Positions 25,401-37,400 of a stretch of 64,000 nucleotides of DNA are shown in pieces. Every line of letters begins with the position of its first letter. Position 1 is the first letter of the stretch. The notes under the pieces are model-generated. The model saw nothing but the letters and a program-made list of their open reading frames with translations. It was not told where the DNA came from and did no database searches. The DNA comes from Lepas anatifera. Taxonomy: Eukaryota; Arthropoda; Thecostraca; Lepadidae. The stretch lies in contig JAOTON010001137.1 of the NCBI GenBank assembly GCA_034440635.1, positions 62,001 to 126,000 on the forward strand, read 5' to 3'. Both the position numbers and the translations under genes were made by a program.

Positions 25401-28400
25401 TTTTTGAAAGTGCGACCTGGACTTCAGAGTCGCCGCGGCCGCCGCCGCTGTAAGCCTATGCCCCGCACGGTCGCGTTACCGCCGCTGTAAGCCTGAGCCG
25501 GCCCGCGCGCGGTCGCCCCCGCAGAACCGTCGCAGCGTGCTCGGCCGTGAATCAGCGACACCGCCCCTGCGAGCGGCACTGCGGGACAGTGCGTGTGCAC
25601 TGTGCTCCCTGCGCGGCCACTCGACCTTTGGTCTGGGAGCAACGCGCTCGCTCCCAGTGCAGAGCGGGTCTCATGCAGCGCGTTCTGGTATGGGCGCGTG
25701 ACATTATAGAGCCGATTTAGTGAAGGAATGGGTGCCTCTGGGGTTTAAATTGGTTTCAAAACGTTCAAAGATGACCGGACGCCTTAATATGTTTCTGAAT
25801 TCGTAGTACTTTTCGTCACTGATGGAATTGAGGAGGCATTGGTCTCCGAGAAAAGTATGACCATTAAACCTAGAAGCTTCACCATATGAGGAACGGCAAG
25901 CAAATGGCTGGTGTATCTGGCATTTGTGGTCGGCAGCTGTGGTGTGACGGCTGGTGCCACTGGTGGTGGGGCCGGGTCGCGGTGTTCCCACTGCTCCAGA
26001 TGGCTCTGATGACCGGACCCTCCTATTTACGGCCGGTCGTCGTCACTGGGGCCGCAACCCGCTCTTGAGATGTGAATAGGTGCCACTGTTCTAATCTCTG
26101 CACTCGCCCCATTTTCGACGGACATGATTTAACAATGCCCCGGGTAGGTCTACACATTTCCACGAATCTAGAAAATGTTCATAGATTCAAAAGAAAGGAA
26201 TCCAGATCACATCATTTCGTGTCACATCCGTGTGAAAGTTACAGGAAAACGGGGAGCTTACGTTTGAGAGCAACTCATCCAAGTATGTTTTATCTTGCTC
26301 AGCAAGGATTCTAGCATTGGTTTCACGACTGCTTTTCGCGTGGACCTCGTGCTTGTGGTGTTAGGGTGATTTAACAGCGAGGACCATTTTACTATCTCTG
26401 GATCGACCCAGCGGAAGTTTCGCTCGCGTCGATCCCGGTGTGGGTCACGGAGGAGCGTCGTACGATACAGCCCCCCTCTGAGGGGGCTCGCCGCTACCCA
26501 CGTGAGGGTGACTCGGTATCTAGTCTGTTCCTGCATACCACTCCCAGTCCAAGGGTCGCCGGTCGGACAGGAACTGCCTTTGTCGCCGCCGAAGCTGGTG
26601 TGGACGACGGCCGCACGCCGAAACGACACACGCCGCGTTTTTGCGTCTGCCGTGCAGTTTTTGTCCTCCGAGTAGGCAGCTGCAGGCTTCTCTTTAACCA
26701 GCTCGGCCGAGCGGCTCTCTCTCTCTCTCTCTGGAATTTGATCACCTCTGAAGTGCCTACCCTGCCGGTTTTCGGGAGAGAGGAGGACAGGTATCGCTTG
26801 GATAGAACCGTAGAGGTTCGGAGCGGACCGGCAGCTTATGAAGGCGACGACTATGAGTTAACTGAAGTGGGGGCCCGAAACGACCATTGTCGTCGTTGCT
26901 CCCGAAAACACCAATGATAATCACGACGATGACGATGATGGCAATGACAATGACAGTGATAATGATGACGATGACGATGACGATCAGGATCACGATGATT
27001 CAAGCGAACACAAAATTAGCGTCTGAATAGTGTATTCCACGATAAGACCAGGCTCGGACTTCGTTTTCGGCAATATTGGTCGAAACTGGATGGTTCAAAA
27101 TAATTACGTTGCTTTTTGTCGAGTGGACCAGTTTCAATGGGCCAGGCCTTAGAGGGAGCGTTGCACTTTATTGAAGCTCCAAAAACCACCGCTTATGGTT
27201 GCCATGAATCTAAAAATCAGGAAAGCGCAATCCATTATTCCAGCGTCCAAACATAATATTGTTTTTCTTACAGTTTTTGACGACATCAAAAATATAGTTT
27301 TCATAGTTTGTAAATGCAAACCTTGATCTGGGACAAAATATAGACTCGCTTATGGAGCAGCTGAATGGACGCACCATTCATTTTGGTGGCGACGTTTTTG
27401 TAGCCGATGTATTACATTTTACAGCCGCTGGTTACGTAGCATAAGCTACAGGTTTCTTAAAGCTTAAGGCGACGAAATCTCGAAAATTTTTAATCTATTA
27501 CTCTCACAATAAACACATTTGGTGTAAAATTCCATATTTCGTCAAGCACGGAGGGATGGCTCGCTCGCCAGCATGGTATTTTTAATAAGTGAGAGTGATT
27601 TAGGATTTAAACCGATCAAATTGTTGCAACCACTGCAACTAGATGGAAAAGATTCCTTGAATAATTGTAAAAGAAATCCAACAGTTGCGTTCATTTTGAA
27701 CAATGTCGCGCGGAAACGAAATCCAGAGGGCGTTGAGTGAATACAAGATGCCAGAAGTGATTTCTCGACTCGCTCTTCAAAACTGTTCACTATAAATGTG
27801 GGGCACTCTCTTTAAATGGAATGTGGCACCTTTATAACGTTGTTTTAACTGAGATAGCCAAGTTGTAAAGCAAGTCGGAAAACCCGGTACTCCATATTTC
27901 ATTTGTCCTGGAACTCGATATTTCCGTAGAAAAAAGCTAAAACCTACCCGAAATGTACCTCTCATGTTCTCTGCCAGGGGCCATTGTTTTGAGCTGCTTG
28001 TGTGACGACATATGCTGACGTCTCGATGAGCATAAGCCAATCGAAGCCTTTGAAGCGTTTCGAGTATGGTAGTGGTTGCCAGGTCATGACATCATCCACA
28101 GGCAGATATTTATTTATTTTCCTAGATGAGTATTTTAAAAATTAAAATATTGAGTTTATTGTGCATTTTTCAGAACAATCATGAGTGGTTTCATTATTTT
28201 CGGCTAAAAGTACGCCCAATTACACTAAATTCCAGGATTCGACCAATGCCACCCTTTAAAGGTGCAGATACCAACCAGCAAAACCCCGCAGGGATGCCAG
28301 TCTCGATATCTTCGAATCTTTACCGTACGGACACTATATAGCTATAGCGGCTAAAGCGCCCTTAACTTCATCACGGTAAGCATTTCGCGCTTACTGAAAT

Positions 28401-31400
28401 GTTTGGCTCAAGTCCAAGACCAAAGGACAAAAGGACTGGCATTTCGTTTGTGCGGAACATTCGTATCCACATCTTCGCCTTAACTTGGTACTCAGAAATG
28501 CTTCAAGGCGACGCCCGGCGCATTCTAGCCCGACGATTTCTATGGAGTTTACTGCGTTATCCGTGGTGTGGCTGCCGTACCCAGCGGCTGTACCTGGTAC
28601 CGCTGCTGTGGTGTCGCCGCCGTACCCAGCGGCTGTACCTGGTACCACTGCTGTGGTGTGGCCGCCGTACCCAGCGGCTGTACTTGGTACCACTGCTGTG
28701 TTGTGGCCGCCGTACCCAGCGGCTGTACCTGGTACCACTGCTGTGGTGTGGCCGCCGTACCCAGTGGCTGTGCCTGGTACCGCTGCTGTGGTGTGGCCGC
28801 CGTACCCAGCGGCTGTACTTGGTACCACTGCTGTGGTGTGGCGCCGTACCCAGCGGCTGTACCTGGTACCGCTGCTGTGGTGTGGCCGCCGTACCCAGCG
28901 GCTGTACCTGGTACCACGCTGTGGTGTGGCCGCCGTACCCAGTGGCTGTGCCTGGTACCGCTGCTGTGGTGTGGCCGCCGTACCCAGCGGCTGTACCTGG
29001 TACCACTGCCCCCTGAACCCCGTCCCCACTGTACCACGACGCACCGGACACGGCCCATTGGCCCAGTCCTCCCTCCTCCCATTCACCATGATATACGAGG
29101 CGGCATTGTACGGCACGAGAGCTCCCGTTTGAAACTGCAGTGTCTTTCGTATGGAAGCTACCGAAATAGTAAAACGAGGCGGTTTTCAGTTTTTTTTGTG
29201 TCCCAAACTTCCCAAATGATGGAGATTGTCGGCCACCTCACTTACGTAGGCTTGTAAGATTCCATTGCATAACGCGCGCTGCCCGGCCTGACGCAGGGCA
29301 GGGTGGTTCAAAGGGATGCCGGCCGATGTGTGGCCTGTGTGTGTATCTCTTCTTCATATTTTAAGAAACAGTGCTGGACAACGGCATATCAGGTCAAAAA
29401 TGAATCTTAAGACGCTTGTGCTCGGCGTTTTTAATGGGATAATAGTTTATGCTTGAATGGTGTCAAAGACAAACACAGGCCCTGCCTCAGCTCCAACAAA
29501 ACTGCCCGTTGATCCCGCGGAGAGACCTGACCGGCGAGCTGTTCATCCCTGCGCGGTGCCGCCTACTGCCCGCGCCAGAAATGTTTCCACAGCTGTACAC
29601 GTACAGCCCGTCCGCACACGACGGGTCGATTACCAGGCGCACCCAGAAACGAAAGAACTGCGAAACTGGGCATTGCGTCTCCTGTTCTCAAACGCTTTGT
29701 ACAACCCGGAAACGGGAGCTAATGTGGCACCTTCATAATGGTACTTAAACTGATGTATTCATGTGCTGTTAAAGCATGCCGAGAAGCCACTTATTACGGA
29801 TGGGCTGGTAGCTGGTAGGTGAAGGAAGAACGCCAAAGTTGTGTTTAAAATTAAATCGCCTCAAACCTGATACTAGGGGCAAGAACAAACCATTCTGCCT
29901 AAAAGACTACCTTCTGGAGCGAAATAAAATTCAGACATTGCAACCTTACTTTTTCGCTGAAAATCTTTAACTTTTACTCCGCTCTGACCTAGTCACTGGC
30001 AGGACCTCAAAGATGATGATATCAATGGCCATCATATATGTCATTTACATGTAATTATCTACAGTATTGCTTTTTTTAGATTAACATATTATGGTTGTCT
30101 TATTATGGATGAATTTTATGGTAAACCTTTTTTAGCCAACTTTGTGAATGAGGCGAAAGTGGCCATTAACGTTATGATAATTTGATAAGCGACAAACAAT
30201 GGCGGATCGGGGGGGCGGGCGATGGGGCATGGTCCCCCAAAGGCCGGAAACCTATCATTTGGCCCCATCTCCAGCGGTCGGCCTACAAGCCGAAACTGAG
30301 CTAGAAACTGGAAAAATTATGTAAGATCGGAAGAAATCATAAAATTTCGCTGGGAATTGTTGAAAATTCCTAATCTCCCCCGGAAACCCTATATTCCATC
30401 CAAGAAATAATGTTATGTTCCACCCTCTTCCCCTCAATCAATCAGTCTCTGCCTATCTGGCCCCCTCCCAAACTCGAGCTCTGCATCCGCAAGTGGCGAC
30501 GGTAATACCTTTATTTAGGTCCGCCATTCTGAAGTATTCCTCGGGGGGGGGTACTTGGCCCGCTTGAGAGGATATCGTTTGTATTTATTTATTATCTGTG
30601 TTCCTTGTTAGAACATGATAACCATTACGGGCACAGAATGCTTTTTAGTTAGGGGCACGATCGCCTCTCACAATGCGTAACAGCCCTTCAGTTCTCAACG
30701 ACTTACAGGGCACCGGCTCCCTGTGAGGGCAAATCGGAAGGGCGGCGAACCGATGGGAGGGGCCGGGCACAAAATACGCTCTCCAGTTTGTGTGTTGAAG
30801 CGTCCTGTCTGGCGGCTGTGTAGGCTTGCGGCGTGTGGTCTGGAATATTCACCGTGCGCTTCTAGCCCTCGTACTCGTCTTCTCTGACTGCGCCTGTGCA
30901 GCTTCTGCGTCGTCCTGCGACCGTTTGACATGCAGGAGTGTTTGCGAACCGTCAACAGGGACACTGCCACCGCCTGTCGCAACTGTTGATACGCGGCACG
31001 CATGTTTGGATGAGGGTTTATTACCGGCTGATACCGCCCACCAAGTCGACCGACCTCCTGTTTACCCTTGATTTGAACCTTGAATAGCTCTAATGTGTCG
31101 TCTATATGGGCATTGTAATCATGCATTTTTGGTGCTGTATTGTTATTCGATGAATCTTGGCTATTTGCTCCGTGTGCTTGTGATGCAGAAATAACGTTTC
31201 CCTAGACACGTTAAAGGGAATGTGGCACCTTCACAACGTGATCTTAACTGAGATAGCCAAGTTGTAAAGCAGGTCGGAAAACCCGGTACTCCATATTTCA
31301 TTTGTCTTGGAACTCGATATTTCCGTAGAAAAAAAGCTAAAACCTACCTGAAACCAGCCCCCCCCAGCCCCCGTCGCCGGCGGCCATTGTTGTGAGCTAC

Positions 31401-34400
31401 TGGTGTGACGATATATGCTGACGTCACGATGAGCATCAGCCAATCGAAGCCCTTGAAGCGTATCAAGTATGGTAGTGGTTGCCAGATCGTGACATCATCC
31501 ACAGTCCGATATTTATTTCTTTTTCTAGAGGAGTATTTTTAAAAACCAAATATTGAGCTTATTGTACATTTTTCAGAGAAATCATGAGTGGTTTCATTAT
31601 TTTTGACTAAAAGTACGCCTAATTACACTAAATTCCAAGATTCGACCAAGGTGCCACATTCCCTTTAATTGTGAGCTAAAGAGCTAAGCATGAGCATTGA
31701 GCAATTCACTCTCTTAAAAGTAGTATTCTTTTTGTAACATCTCTTTGCGCCAGAACTAGCTTAATAGTTAAAGTTACGAGTGCATGAGCATTTGTGCCGT
31801 GGATACAATTCCTTAATTGGAAGCCGATTTCTACCATGATTCCAGTATTTGATCGCAACATTTTATTTTTTGTATGGGTAGAAATATAAATGTTCTTGGT
31901 TTAGGGATTTGTAGCGGCTCATGACATATAGGATTCACACATACTCTTCCCTATTTCCGCCAGCTTTTCTGGGAAGTCTAAGACAGTTGTCCATCTTCAC
32001 ACTTGCCTGTTCTTTTTCACATTCAGGAGCACCTCCGGTCGCTGGTTGCGTGACCGATAGATTGCTATCCGTGCGTGTAACGTGATGTGTGTTGTTGCAG
32101 GCGCCACGTCCACTTCCGGCTGTCGGGCGGAGAGCTGGACCGGCTGCTGGCCGACCCGGAGGAGAGCCCCTTCGTCACCAACGTCCGCCGCGGGGTGCTG
32201 AACGTGCTGCGCGTCAGCAGGCCGCTGCTGGACACCGAGGGCCAGGTCGGTACTGCCGCATGTCGGCTTCTCAGGACACCGAGGGCCAGGTCGGTACTGC
32301 CGCATGTCGGCTTCTCAGGACACCGAGGGCCAGGTCGGTACTGCCGCATGTCGGCTTCTCAGGACACCGAGGGCCAGGTCGGTACTGCCGCATGTCGCCT
32401 TCTCTGGACACTGAGGGCCAAGTCGGTACTGCCGGCCGGGGCTGCTTCTCAAGGGGGGGATGGCGGCAGGAGGGCAGAAGGAAGACTAGGCAATGGTACA
32501 GTTTACAGAGGATAATGCATTCTCTTTTTTACAAAGGCAAAAATAGAACTCTGTCTTAAAAGGCAGCCATGTGCCCCCACCGTGATCCCAGCATCAGCCG
32601 CTGTTAACGCTTGGAACGTAACATTGCAACGCGTTTATCGTTTAACATAACAACAAACCGGGTTGGTCTGTTTATTTGGTTATAGTAAAAATTTTGGTGA
32701 TAGTATACTTGAGGATGTGTTAAGAAATATGGCCCATAAATCCACCAATAACTATGAGCAAAAATTGACGAGCCATATTCGACTTTGTTAGTATTCGTTT
32801 CCTTGCAGGCTACCTAAAACAAACCCAACGCTAGTGATTCCCGAGAAATTTACTGTATACTTTCGAATTGAGTTGGCAAAGTCTCATTGTCTAGATTACA
32901 AATGCCCTAGTTGTCTGTCGGATTTCTTCAAACAAATGCCTCTTGAATTTGACTGGCAATTGGCATCATATGTTGAGCAAAGAAAAGACAGTCGTAAATG
33001 ACGTTGTTAGTCTATACGATCGTGTTTCTGTCTGCCCTCGCAGCGCATTTACAAATATTTACAAAAAAACCCAGAGGATCACATATTTAAACGAATATAA
33101 TTTGCCAGTACCTACAAGGTGCCCATGTGAAGTGACCTGAAAATGTGTATCGACTGAGCTTTCAACGTCATCTGTTTACTTCTTTCTTTGTTTTATTGTC
33201 ACCGGTGCTCCCCTTCTCCAAACATCCCTACCCCACCCGTTGCTGAGAGCATCTGTGCGTGTGCTGCTGCGCTGGCTTGCCCTGAGTGTTCTTATCCAAG
33301 TCCTCATACTCAACCATCCTTATCCTACACCATCTCCTTCCATAGCATTCTGGTTATCATCCTCATAGCCACGACATTGGAAGAGCCACTGCGATTAAGC
33401 GGAAAGGCTCGATAAACACAACTGCAGTTACATTTTGATGTGATTTCCCCCGGCGTCGTGCCGGAGCTGTCCTGACATGAGCAGCGTGACCGTTAACCAC
33501 GGTACGGTTCGATGAGCCGCCAGGTGGTCCCGGTTGTCCGGATCTATTGCTGTTTTTTCCACGAAGCGTGGCTGCGCGATTGGGGTGCTACTTTTTCCAC
33601 AATGTGTGGCTGATGGATTGAGACTGACGATGCCCAGTTTTCCAGGCACTGAAAACTGTTGCGCTGCCCAGGATGTTTCTCTAACGCCCGTACCGCCGCT
33701 TTACGTATTTGCTCTTGATTTCTCCGGTAGGGGTCCGTTGATCTGTGTCTGTGTCAGATTCAGTGCTAAGGCTCTGGTGTGTACGGGCGGTGGTGCCGTG
33801 CTCCGATCGTCTCCCTCTCCATCTGCTGTCCGGTGGAGGCCGAGGCTCCCGGACTGTAGGCTGGCTCTCGAACAGCGCTGACCAGCACGCTAACACAGCA
33901 ACTCCTCGGCAGTGTTTACCCGATAGCGGCGTTCCGGCACAGAACAAACACTCCTCTCTGACGGCTGCTGAGCCGGTGTTCGGAGAATAAGTGCTGTGTG
34001 GCTGATTTTGGGTGGCCATGTGACTTTTTCATCCCGGTTTGACTGTAAGACTGACTGTCCTGCCTGTAGCTTCTCATCCTGAACTGCCCGGTAGTATTCC
34101 GATTTATGGAAGCAAGATTTAGACTCGGTACAAGTTATAAACGATTTGGGGCCCCGTTCTAGTTCCCGATCCCGAGTGGAATTCTGGTACCTGCCCGGGG
34201 ATACATTCCTTGCCTAGTTGGGCCCCGTTGAAGTTTTCGGGTCCGGGTGGAATGTTGGAACCTGCCCGGGAAGACATGCTTAGCTTCATGCTGAGTTTGG
34301 GGCCTCGTTTTAATTGTCGGGTCCTAGTGGAATGTTGGAACCTGCCTGGGAGACATGCCTTGCTGGGTTGGAGCCTGGTACTAGTTCTCGGGTCCGAGTG

Positions 34401-37400
34401 GAATGCTGGCACCTGCCCGGGGAGCGATGCCGTTCTTCACGTTGAGCTGGGGCGGACCGGAGAAAAGGAAAGGCCGTACTCAGGCTTGATCTGCTCCCCG
34501 TCCCGGAGCTTGACTGGACAATTGGTGCCGACCCGTGGCAGAGACTTCCCGCGCTGCAGGCTGTGTCGGAACGCTGAGTGGACCTGTGACAGTACCACGT
34601 CCGTGTGGAGTTGTGTGGTGGCGCCGTGAGTGGGTTTTGTAGCCGTGGTTGTGTCGGTGCCCAGGTGACGTCGGGGCCGTGTGAGCGGACCGTGTCGCGG
34701 CTGGCGGACGGCCGTCGCCGCGTGCAGCGCTCCCGCGGCTGTGACCCTGCCCAGGACGTGCCCAGCGCCAGCACCTTCTTCTCCCTGCTGCCTTCCATGG
34801 TGAGTGCTCTGCGCTGCTGTCGGCATAGCGTAGGGGTCACTGCTGATTCTTGGTCTAGATAACGTAGCGCAAGCTTGCCGTTAGTTGAAGAGTGTTGTCA
34901 GATGAGCGGCACTTCTATAGCGTCAACGAAAGAAGCAGAGCTGCGGAGAGTATAAGGCCTGCGTTTCAACTTGGATATCTGAATCACAATGAAAGCCAGA
35001 AGCCCACGGTTTCGTTTTAGGTAAGATGGCAAGTTTCGGTTATGTCTGGGCAGCTCAGCAGGGCAGATGTGAGACTTGTATGGGGGACTGGGAACCTTTA
35101 CCTACCTAGCTCGAACTGCGGGCGAGGATTGGTTATCGGTAGGAAACAGCCGAGGACACGGCTGACGGGTGGGGAGAGACGAGTGCCACAGAGGTGCAGA
35201 ATCCCGGCGATACCGAGCTGACCGCCCTGAAACTGGCCGCAATTGTTTTGGGACAGGAATTGAGTGTAGGGCGGGCAGGTGGGAGACTGTGAGATAGGGA
35301 AGGTGGAGCAGGGGACAGCAGGGGAGTCTTGACATTTGGTCCAGGCGGGCAAGTGTGCCTGTGGGATAGCATAAGGTGGGATAGATGGCGAAGCAGGGGA
35401 CAGCACATGGACAAGTTGGATGGAGAGTGGAGCAGAGGGCTGGAAACTTCTCGGAATGCAAGATTCGCTTTTTAGTTTTGCTCTAGCTTTAAGAACAAGT
35501 TTGATGAGTCGCCGAAACCCGTGCTTATTTTTTGCAGGCATATGTTAAAGCTAAGCTAACAGTACGGAAGACATTATTTAAATTTAAATATATACCTCAT
35601 GAATTTTCACTGTTTTCTAAGACTCTTGCAACATCGTCATCTAAATGTACCAATGGCATATACTTACTGTTTTTTTAACTGAATGGTAGATCAAAACGTG
35701 GTCGCCCAGGTAATCTGAAAGGTGTCAGTGTATGTTTTTTCTAAAATTGTGGAAAAAGTAGGCAATAATTAAATTGAGCTGTATTTTTCGAAGTACCCTT
35801 GGCTGAATGTGGTCAACAACTTGGTGTGCAACACTTCCGCAGCTGTCCTCAGTTTATGTTGACGATACTTAGTGTGGCCTGAGCTGTCGTGTGCGCTGTA
35901 CGTGAGTATGGTAAAGCTGTTGTTATTTGCGCTGTGCGTTAGTGTGGCTAAGCTGTTATGCACGCTGTCCGTTAGTGCGATTCGAGCTGGTGTCATTTGT
36001 GCTGCACGTTTGGAAAACTGCCAGCTAAAGTCGCGGCACCTCTGTGCACATTCTCGTACGTTCCCATTGTTTTATTTGTGATCTGGGTCACACATCCGTG
36101 GTAGTTTAAGGCCCAAAATATGATCAGGGAGCCCATCCCTAGGAGCCAGCTTGTCCCCGACAATACTGCTGGCAGACAACGCCATGGCTTGGACCGGACA
36201 CTGATCAATAGTCGCATGCAACCATACGTTTTTGTAGTCAGGCTCTATGAAATATGCAGGAGAAAATTTGCATCAATATAATGCTGATGTATACAATAAT
36301 TGTCGTGGCATGAACAAGTTTGTCATTTCCTTATGGTGATATGATATGTAGATAGCCGGACTGTTGTTTGACCACTTTATTAGAGCCTCGAGTTGATTAA
36401 ATTCTGCTTTTTTTCCTCTGCATACTTAATCCCAGGCACGCTAGGGGTGTTCTAGGACTCAGCGGAACGCATGTCCTTAGCTGTCACCTTGAAACTGCGT
36501 CCTGCGAATGCATCGGCCACTGTTTGACACTTGCGGCGGCGACTAAAAACTCTATATGTAACGCTGCTCACCCAGTACCTTCAAACCCATTGCTGTACAT
36601 CTGGAAGTGAAAGCACTCCTGTTTGAAATATCCTGCCATGCCCTGGTTGCCATCGCCCCTGGCCTGGCAGCTGGCCCCGTGCACATTGCGTGGATGATTG
36701 GGCGGGCGCTGGTGGTGGAGTCAGCCCTGCCGGGCGAGGCTGGCGAGTCGTGCCCCCCGCCAGCGCCCGATCAGCGCATACAGACGCCGCCAGGGGGGAG
36801 ATAACGCGGGGCGGGCCGGAGGCGCTGGCGCTGGGCGCGCTGACGGGGACGCCTCCGTGCCAGGCCGAGCTGCGTCTTTGTTTAGTGACTGATTCGGGTG
36901 TTGACGGCGCAGTTTGGTTAGATGCGAAGTCACGTGTCTGCGTTGTCACATGGCCTGTTAGATGACTTTTACGTTCCTCTGTGTCTTGTCAGAGGCCGTT
37001 GACGGGGCATATGCTTGTATACGTGTTTGCTGAAGCAATTTGTCTTTAGAATGTGTAGATGCTTTTTCTTCAGAAGCAAATGAATAGGTGGGGGTTGTCT
37101 GTGAAGTCAGAAGTTGTGGCCGACCCGGCAGTTTGTTTGTGCAGATGCGGCCGCGGGTCCCATAATGGTGTGTGTGTTTGTCTGTTGACTGTCAGCGGCA
37201 TCTCATCAGTTCAGCGTTCGCCTTTCGAGCGCATTTGTGAAAACACAGCTACGGTGGCGACTGCGACAACAGGCATTGTGAAGATTAGAGAAAAGTCAAC
37301 ACCTGTGCATTAATTTGCTCTGAAAACTATGCTTTGGAATAGGGAGATGGGCGCCCCTTCACTTTTTATTTTATGAACTTTGCCCAAGTTATTACAAGAT

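Larger units (their letters stand above)
9367..32100 (+). other. Intron 2 of the LLTP gene, 22.7 kb, transposon- and minisatellite-rich
   Basis: The donor is gtcagt at 9367 and the acceptor gttgttgcag at 32091-32100. The intron contains three minisatellites, three TTAA elements of 0.8-1.3 kb, at least four TTAA MITEs, one or two hAT MITEs and a long inverted repeat, each listed separately. I see no convincing gene in 20801-27148. That stretch has only a T14 run near 24450, a (CT)n run near 26716 and a GAT/GAC-rich microsatellite near 26920-26990. Nothing is recognised in 12300-12700, 13991-15125, 15410-15810, 18563-19960 or 29015-30190 either, apart from a MITE end near 29722. Confidence 0.75.

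Noticed and set aside
28391..29257. Repetitive frames of 160-240 codons
   Set aside because: Product of the 45-bp minisatellite.
30695..31126. 143-codon minus-strand frame inside intron 2
   Set aside because: No recognisable motif, no support from splice sites or composition; may be chance or an old transposon piece.
36640..36900. GC-rich open stretch in intron 4 as a missing exon
   Set aside because: Exons 4 and 5 already join in phase with family-like continuity, and the stretch has no LLTP-like motif.
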